From Undivivens sp041654215 (GTDB lineage: Bacteria > Omnitrophota > Gorgyraeia > Gygaellales > Profunditerraquicolaceae): DNA of 11,162 nucleotides. The notes below the pieces were generated by a model. It was not told the origin of the DNA, made no database searches, and was given only the letters and a program-made list of their open reading frames with translations. The position numbers and the translations under genes were made by a program. The number at the start of each line of letters is the position of its first letter. Position 1 is the stretch's first letter. The DNA lies in assembly GCA_041654215.1 (NCBI GenBank), contig JBAZDY010000048.1, positions 1 through 11,162 of the forward strand, in the 5' to 3' direction. Below are positions 7,174 through 11,162 of the stretch, piece after piece.

Positions 7174-8553
7174 ATGCCGTTAAGCATATACAATTCACTT
7201 TCCCGCAAACACGAGGAATTCCTGCCGTTGAACCCTCCGGCCGTCAATATGTACACCTGCGGGGTCACGGTCTACGACAGCTGTCATATAGGGCACGCCA
7301 GGAGCCTTTATATCTTCAACCTGGTGCGCACATATCTCTTTTACAGGGGATATAAGGTCAATTTCGTGCGCAACATCACCGATATCGACGACAAGATAAT
7401 CAACAAGGCGCGCGAGGGCGGGATGTCCTGGAAGGAAGTGGCGGAAAAATACATAGAGGAATACCGCCGAGACCTGAACCTGCTGGGTATCGGCGAGGCG
7501 GACAGCGAGCCCAGGGCCACGGAGAACATCGGCTGTATGATCGATCACATCGCCGCGCTGGTGGAAAAAGGAGCGGCATATGTCTCCGGCGGTGACGTTT
7601 ATTTCAACGTGCGCAAATTTCCCGGTTACGGAAAGCTCTCCGGGCAGGACACCGAGCAGATGCGGCAGGGCGTGCGCATCGGTCCTTCGGAGATGAAGAG
7701 CGATCCGCTGGATTTCGCGCTCTGGAAGGCCTCTAAACCTTCCGAGCCTTCCTGGTCGAGTCCCTGGGGCGCGGGCAGGCCCGGATGGCATATAGAGTGT
7801 TCGGCGATGAGCATGAAATACCTGAAGAGCGGGACGCTGGATATCCACGCCGGCGGCAGGGACCTGATTTTTCCGCATCACGAGAACGAGATAGCGCAGT
7901 CGGAAGCCCTGACCGGCAAACCGTTCGCCAAGTACTGGATACACCACGGACTGCTGACCATAAACGGACAGAAAATGGCCAAATCGCTGGGTAATTTCAT
8001 TACCATCCGGGACGCCGTTTCCGAATATCCGGCGGACGTGCTCAAATTGTTATATCTACAGACGCATTATTCCAGCCCGCTGGATTTCTCGCGCGAAAAG
8101 ATGAAAGAAGCGGCGCACGCCTTGGAGAGGATAAGCATTTTTCTCTCCCATTCCTCTACTTTTGCCGGCGGGGAAGACGCGGGGGAGGTCTCGAAGGCGC
8201 GGCAGGATTTCCTGCAGGCCATGGATAACGATTTCAATACTCCGGAAGCGCTGGCCTGCGCCTTCAGTCTTATCGGCTTGGCCAATAAACGTCCGGATGA
8301 CGCCGTTCTGCAGGCCGCGGCCGCGGCTGAAGTAAAGTCCATGCTGCGGATACTGGGGCTTGCGGCGGGCGAAGAAAACGCCGCGAAAAACGGGATTGAC
8401 GACGCCGGTATCGCCGCAATGCTGAAAAAACGGGAAGAGGCCCGCAGTAAAAAAGATTACGCCTTATCCGACAAAATCAGGAAGGACCTCGAGGCCGGCG
8501 GGATAATACTGGAAGACACCAAACAAGGTACCCTTTGGCGGAGAAAGATATGA
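7174..8553 (+). CDS. cysS: Cysteinyl-tRNA synthetase
   Basis: Class I aminoacyl-tRNA synthetase that charges tRNA-Cys in the cytoplasm. The 459-residue product is full length (E. coli 461). Seen motifs: MYTCGVTVYD with Cys29, HIGHA at 38-42, WHIECSAM with Cys209, FPHHENEIAQSEA with His235 and Glu239, and KMAKS at 267-271. Cys29, Cys209, His235 and Glu239 correspond to the zinc site of the E. coli enzyme (C28, C209, H234, E238). The C-terminal part contains the DNDFNTPEAL stretch of the DALR domain and a final basic segment. AAGGAAG at 7159-7165 is 8 bases before the ATG, fixing the start. A 55-base gap separates it from cysE; I see no convincing promoter or terminator there. The last codons overlap tmk. 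Confidence 0.97.
   Translation: MPLSIYNSLSRKHEEFLPLNPPAVNMYTCGVTVYDSCHIGHARSLYIFNLVRTYLFYRGYKVNFVRNITDIDDKIINKAREGGMSWKEVAEKYIEEYRRDLNLLGIGEADSEPRATENIGCMIDHIAALVEKGAAYVSGGDVYFNVRKFPGYGKLSGQDTEQMRQGVRIGPSEMKSDPLDFALWKASKPSEPSWSSPWGAGRPGWHIECSAMSMKYLKSGTLDIHAGGRDLIFPHHENEIAQSEALTGKPFAKYWIHHGLLTINGQKMAKSLGNFITIRDAVSEYPADVLKLLYLQTHYSSPLDFSREKMKEAAHALERISIFLSHSSTFAGGEDAGEVSKARQDFLQAMDNDFNTPEALACAFSLIGLANKRPDDAVLQAAAAAEVKSMLRILGLAAGEENAAKNGIDDAGIAAMLKKREEARSKKDYALSDKIRKDLEAGGIILEDTKQGTLWRRKI
8540..8543 (+). promoter_or_regulatory. Shine-Dalgarno that sets the tmk start
   Basis: GGAG inside the end of cysS lies 6 bases before the ATG at 8550. It supports that start over the in-frame TTG at 8535. 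Confidence 0.6.
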
Positions 8554-9203
8554 AGGCGGCACCTAAATCCTCATCACACCGGGGGCTTTTCATAACCTTT
8601 GAGGGAACGGAAGGGTGCGGCAAGAGCACCCAGGCCGGGATGCTCTACGCTTATTTGAGAAAAAAAGGCCGTAAGACCGTATTTATCCGCGAGCCCGGCA
8701 GCACCGCCATAGGAGAGAAAATAAGGCGCGTTCTGCTGGACAGAAAGAACGGCAATATGTCCCGCGAATGCGAATTGCTGCTTTATATGGCGGCCCGGGC
8801 GCAGATCGTTCATGAAAAGATAAGGCCTAAATTGGAAGAGGGATATATCGTCATATGCGACCGGTATCTCGATTCCACGCGCGCCTATCAGGGATACGGA
8901 TTGGGTATGGATCAGCATATCATAGAGAAGATCGGCCGATTCGTCACTCCAGGGGCAACCCCTGACCTTACCATACTGCTGGATATTCCTGCCGGACGGG
9001 GACTGCGCCACAGGGAACTCAAAAAGGACAGGATAGAGAGCCGTGATTTGGTGTATCATAGGCGGGTAAGACGCGGATACCTGCGTATAGCTGCGGCCGA
9101 GCCGGGAAGGGTGAAGGTCGTTAAGGTCTCGCAGGATAAGACGGTCACGCAGCGCAACGTCAGGCTGGCGGCGGCGGGATTGTCCGGCATCCGCGCGGTA
9201 TAA
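8550..9203 (+). CDS. tmk: Thymidylate kinase
   Basis: Phosphorylates dTMP to dTDP with ATP, an essential step in dTTP supply. The 217-residue product has P-loop FEGTEGCGKST at 17-27, REPGST at 47-52 (canonical REPGGT, the last Gly replaced by Ser), DRY at 104-106 followed by DSTRAYQG, and a LID region with DRIESRD and YHRRVRRGYL at about 160-178. Length is within the family range (about 205-215). I chose the ATG at 8550, which overlaps the cysS stop as ATGA and has GGAG at 8540-8543 six bases upstream. A TTG at 8535 would add five residues and is less likely. holB follows after 11 bases, the usual bacterial neighbour. Confidence 0.95.
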   Translation: MKAAPKSSSHRGLFITFEGTEGCGKSTQAGMLYAYLRKKGRKTVFIREPGSTAIGEKIRRVLLDRKNGNMSRECELLLYMAARAQIVHEKIRPKLEEGYIVICDRYLDSTRAYQGYGLGMDQHIIEKIGRFVTPGATPDLTILLDIPAGRGLRHRELKKDRIESRDLVYHRRVRRGYLRIAAAEPGRVKVVKVSQDKTVTQRNVRLAAAGLSGIRAV

Positions 9204-9214
9204 GAAAATTATTT

Positions 9215-10180
9215 ATGACTGGAATAAATTGTTTCGGAGAGTTGAAGGGGCAGGATGAGGCTTTGGGGATGATCAGGCAATACCTGAAGAGTTCCAGGAT
9301 GCCCTCCGGCCTGATTTTCTGCGGTCCCGGAGGAGTGGGGAAGAAAACGGCGGCGGTGTTGACGGCGAAGGCCTTGAATTGCCGGCTGGCGACGGATGAA
9401 CCGTGCGGACAGTGCGCTTCGTGCCTCAAGATAGAAAAGCTCCAGCATCCGGACGTGCACCTGATAGAGAACGACCAAGACGCGGTGAAGTCTGATGATA
9501 TACGCGCCCTGCGCCGGGAGATATTTCTGAAGCCTTACGAGGGCAAGAAAAGGGTTTTCATAATAGATAACGCCCATAAGCTCACCGCGGAGGCGGCCAA
9601 TTCCATTTTGAAGGTGCTGGAAGAGCCGCCGGAGGGCAGTATTATTATCCTGGTTACATCCTGTCCTTCACGGCTGCTAAAAACGGTGCTTTCGCGCTGC
9701 CAGTCGGTCAGGTTCCGTCGGCTGACGGCCCCTGTGCTGGAGGCCCTGCTGCGGGATCCCCACGGTATAGACGCGCAGACTGCCGGGTTCCTTTCTTCTT
9801 TTTCCTGCGGCAGCCCAGGCGCCGCCCTCAAGATGCAGCGCAGGAAGATAGTGGAAGAAAGAGACAGGGCGGTAGATTATTTCCTGGGCAAAGGGCCGGA
9901 TATCTCCGCCGGACTTAAGGAAAGGGAAGACGCGAAAGCGGCTATGACCGCGATGGCCGCGTGGTTAAGGGATGTGATCTTGCTGAAAACAGGAGCGCCG
10001 GAATCACGGTTGGTAAATTACGACCGCAGACGGGAGGCGGCCGACTGCGGCGCGCGCTATACTACCGCGGAGCTGTTCAAGGCTTTCCGCGCGCTGGCGG
10101 ATTCGCTGCTTTTTCTGGAGCAAAACGCCAACGTTAAACTGCTGGTTTCCGGCTTGAGAATGGAGTCATGCATAAAATGA
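9215..10180 (+). CDS. holB: DNA polymerase III delta' subunit (clamp loader)
   Basis: AAA+ clamp-loader subunit that, with delta and tau/gamma, opens and loads the sliding clamp. The 321-residue product has a P-loop-like GPGGVGKKT at 37-45 with Lys44 where an ATPase has Ser/Thr, and a Walker B-like FIIDNAH at 115-121 with Asn for the catalytic acid. Both changes are usual for delta', which is a poor or inactive ATPase. It keeps a zinc module C56-x7-C64-x2-C67-x2-C70, LKVLEEPPE at 132-140 and sensor-1 SRC at 160-162. These degenerate sites and the tmk neighbour favour delta' over tau/gamma (dnaX), which is also much longer. The 11-base AT-rich gap after tmk shows no good Shine-Dalgarno. The 3' end overlaps ricT by 13 bases. 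Confidence 0.92.
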   Translation: MTGINCFGELKGQDEALGMIRQYLKSSRMPSGLIFCGPGGVGKKTAAVLTAKALNCRLATDEPCGQCASCLKIEKLQHPDVHLIENDQDAVKSDDIRALRREIFLKPYEGKKRVFIIDNAHKLTAEAANSILKVLEEPPEGSIIILVTSCPSRLLKTVLSRCQSVRFRRLTAPVLEALLRDPHGIDAQTAGFLSSFSCGSPGAALKMQRRKIVEERDRAVDYFLGKGPDISAGLKEREDAKAAMTAMAAWLRDVILLKTGAPESRLVNYDRRREAADCGARYTTAELFKAFRALADSLLFLEQNANVKLLVSGLRMESCIK

Positions 10181-10953
10181 TCATGGTAAGATTGAGAAGC
10201 CTCGGCCCGATATTCAATTACACCTCTTCCGGCATTTCGCTCAAGGAGGGGGATTGCGTTATCGTCGAGCATGACAGGGGAGTGGATTACGGGTCGGTCA
10301 TTTTTCCAGACCAGGCCGTTCCGGCCGGCAAATCCAAAGAGCCTTTGAAGAAGATATTGCGCGCAGCAGGTCCGAACGATCTGCGTCAGATCGAAGAAAA
10401 CAGGGTCAAAGCCAAGGAAGCCGCGGCGACCTGTTCTTTAAAGATACAGGAACACAAGCTGGAGATGAAACTGGTTCATGGCGAGTATTCGTTCGACAAG
10501 AGCAAGATAGTTTTTTACTTTACCGCCAACGGCAGGGTGGATTTTCGCGATCTGGTCAAGGACCTGGCGAAGATATTCAAAGCCAGGATCGAACTCCGCC
10601 AGATCGGGGTCCGGGACGAGGCGAGGTTTTTCGGCGGTTACGGCTCCTGCGGGCGCGAGCTTTGCTGCGCGAGGTTCCTGCGTGATTTCGAGCCGGTGAC
10701 GATAAAGATGGCCAAAGAAGAAGGTCTGCCGCTTAACCCTCCGAAGATATCCGGTTTGTGCGGTAGATTGATGTGCTGTTTAAGCTTCGAATACGACGTT
10801 TACAAAACTCTTTCCCGCGGCCTGCCCAGGGAAGGAGAACATATCTCGGTCCAGCAAGGCAAGGGCAAAGTCATTAACGTCAACGTTTTCAAGAGGATGG
10901 TTTCGCTCCAGATGGAAGACGGGACGGTAATACAGGTGGATTACAACAAGTAA
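10168..10953 (+). CDS. ricT: PSP1-domain protein, RicT/YaaT-like
   Basis: Homologue of Bacillus YaaT/RicT, which with RicA and RicF forms an iron-sulfur complex that affects RNase Y and mRNA maturation. The same role here is inferred only. The 261-residue product has a PSP1 core with FFGGYGSCGRELCC (about 154-167), then FEPVTIKMAKEEGLPLNPPKISG and LCGRLMCC (about 197-204). Six cysteines, C161, C166, C167, C198, C203 and C204, are the family's conserved set and could bind a cluster. No ricA- or ricF-like gene is in the window. Start choice is uncertain: ATG 10168 has weak GAG 9 bases upstream. ATG 10177 overlaps the holB stop as ATGA and has GGAG 11 bases upstream. ATG 10183 is a third option. 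The position after tmk and holB matches Bacillus, where yaaT follows holB. Confidence 0.9.
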   Translation: MHKMIMVRLRSLGPIFNYTSSGISLKEGDCVIVEHDRGVDYGSVIFPDQAVPAGKSKEPLKKILRAAGPNDLRQIEENRVKAKEAAATCSLKIQEHKLEMKLVHGEYSFDKSKIVFYFTANGRVDFRDLVKDLAKIFKARIELRQIGVRDEARFFGGYGSCGRELCCARFLRDFEPVTIKMAKEEGLPLNPPKISGLCGRLMCCLSFEYDVYKTLSRGLPREGEHISVQQGKGKVINVNVFKRMVSLQMEDGTVIQVDYNK

Positions 10954-11060
10954 AAATGTATAGAGAATTGATACGGATTACGTCATCCGGTTACGGCCAC
11001 TATGCCCGTATTGGAGAGCATCATTCGGCTGCGGCTTTTAATCCCCTAGCCCAGAAATCC
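10954..11060 (+). other. Intergenic stretch after ricT
   Basis: About 107 bases with no supported gene. A 43-codon open frame begins at 10956 but lacks a ribosome site at usable distance, overlaps the hairpin and repeat downstream, and has no recognisable motif. No promoter with both boxes was found. Confidence 0.6.
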
Positions 11061-11076
11061 CCGGGTTTTAACCCGG
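11061..11076 (+). terminator. Palindromic hairpin, possible weak terminator
   Basis: CCGGGTTTTAACCCGG folds into a 6- to 7-bp stem with a tiny AT loop. It stands 107 bases past the ricT stop and is followed only by TTGT, not a real T-run, so intrinsic termination would be weak. It may instead be a dispersed intergenic palindrome or part of the repeat region that begins four bases later. Confidence 0.3.
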
Positions 11077-11079
11077 TTG

Positions 11080-11162
11080 TACCTTAGCTTATCGGAAGGC
11101 TAAGTATTCGCTTGTGCGTGATACCTTAGCTTATCGGATGGCTAAGTATTCGTTCGTGCGAA
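11080..11162 (+). repeat. Two tandem copies of a 42-base-period hairpin repeat
   Basis: Copies at 11080-11118 and 11122-11160 (39 bases each, period 42 with a TGA linker) differ at three places: A11097/T11139, C11111/T11153 and T11113/C11155. Each copy holds a hairpin CTTAGC/GCTAAG (11083-11088 with 11099-11104; 11125-11130 with 11141-11146) around a 10-base loop. Each then has a smaller CGC/GCG or CGT/GCG stem. The array runs to the window edge, so its true copy number is unknown. Stops in the repeat argue against coding in at least one frame. It may be a minisatellite or a REP-like intergenic element. Confidence 0.85.

Noticed and set aside
8535..8549. TTG start for tmk
   Set aside because: The ATG at 8550 has a properly spaced GGAG and an ATGA overlap with cysS; the extra five residues add nothing to the conserved fold.
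9215..10180. Assignment as dnaX (tau/gamma)
   Set aside because: At 321 residues it is too short, and the Walker A and Walker B residues are altered in the way typical of delta'; tmk is the usual neighbour of holB.
10968..10996. Promoter starting with TTGATA after ricT
   Set aside because: The -35-like box is good, but at 16 to 18 bases downstream there is only TTACGG or similar, which does not resemble a -10 box.
10956..11087. Small plus-strand open frame of 43 codons after ricT
   Set aside because: No ribosome site at usable distance, no known motif, and it runs through the palindrome and ends inside the tandem repeat; most likely chance.
11080..11162. CRISPR array
   Set aside because: The units are 39 bases with only a 3-base identical-size linker visible once; there are no unique spacers and no cas genes. 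It is a tandem repeat.

Overview
The window is a dense, all-plus-strand bacterial gene block: twelve protein genes fill positions 2 to 10953, followed by a gene-free tail of about 209 bases with a short tandem repeat. The first genes (MlaF-type ABC ATPase and an MCE/MlaD-type protein) point to a diderm bacterium that moves lipids between two membranes. The next, a PilT-type retraction ATPase, indicates type IV pili. The gene order from radA onward resembles conserved clusters known from Firmicutes. A diderm, moderately GC-rich, probably uncultured lineage fits best; Omnitrophota or a similar phylum is a guess from general knowledge, not something the sequence proves.

Layout. (1) 2-1411: mlaF and mlaD-like mce, the 3' part of a lipid transport operon whose permease gene (mlaE) would lie just upstream. 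(2) 1451-2833: a PilZ-PilT fusion. (3) 2865-8553: radA, a membrane PIN-TRAM gene, ispD, ispF, cysE and cysS. This is the Bacillus order radA-disA-yacL-ispD-ispF-gltX-cysE-cysS without disA and gltX. (4) 8550-10953: tmk, holB and ricT/PSP1, which matches the Bacillus tmk-...-holB-yaaT cluster. (5) 10954-11162: no convincing gene, a 16-base hairpin, and two copies of a 42-base-period repeat, each with a hairpin, running to the window edge.

How the genes work together. MlaF and the MCE protein belong to one ABC lipid transporter. IspD and IspF are two steps of the MEP isoprenoid pathway. CysE makes O-acetylserine for cysteine synthesis and CysS charges cysteine onto its tRNA. Tmk makes dTDP, HolB is a clamp-loader subunit and RadA processes recombination intermediates. 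Genes are packed with overlapping stop and start codons (ispD/ispF, ispF/cysE, cysS/tmk, holB/ricT), so translational coupling within one or a few long transcripts is likely. I see no tRNA, rRNA, CRISPR array, transposon or phage gene.

Most of the window is ordinary housekeeping. The points worth a second look are the PilZ-PilT fusion with a degenerate c-di-GMP motif and an odd Walker A, an apparently membrane-anchored CysE, the join of two Firmicutes-type clusters in a diderm genome, and the structured 42-base repeat at the 3' edge.
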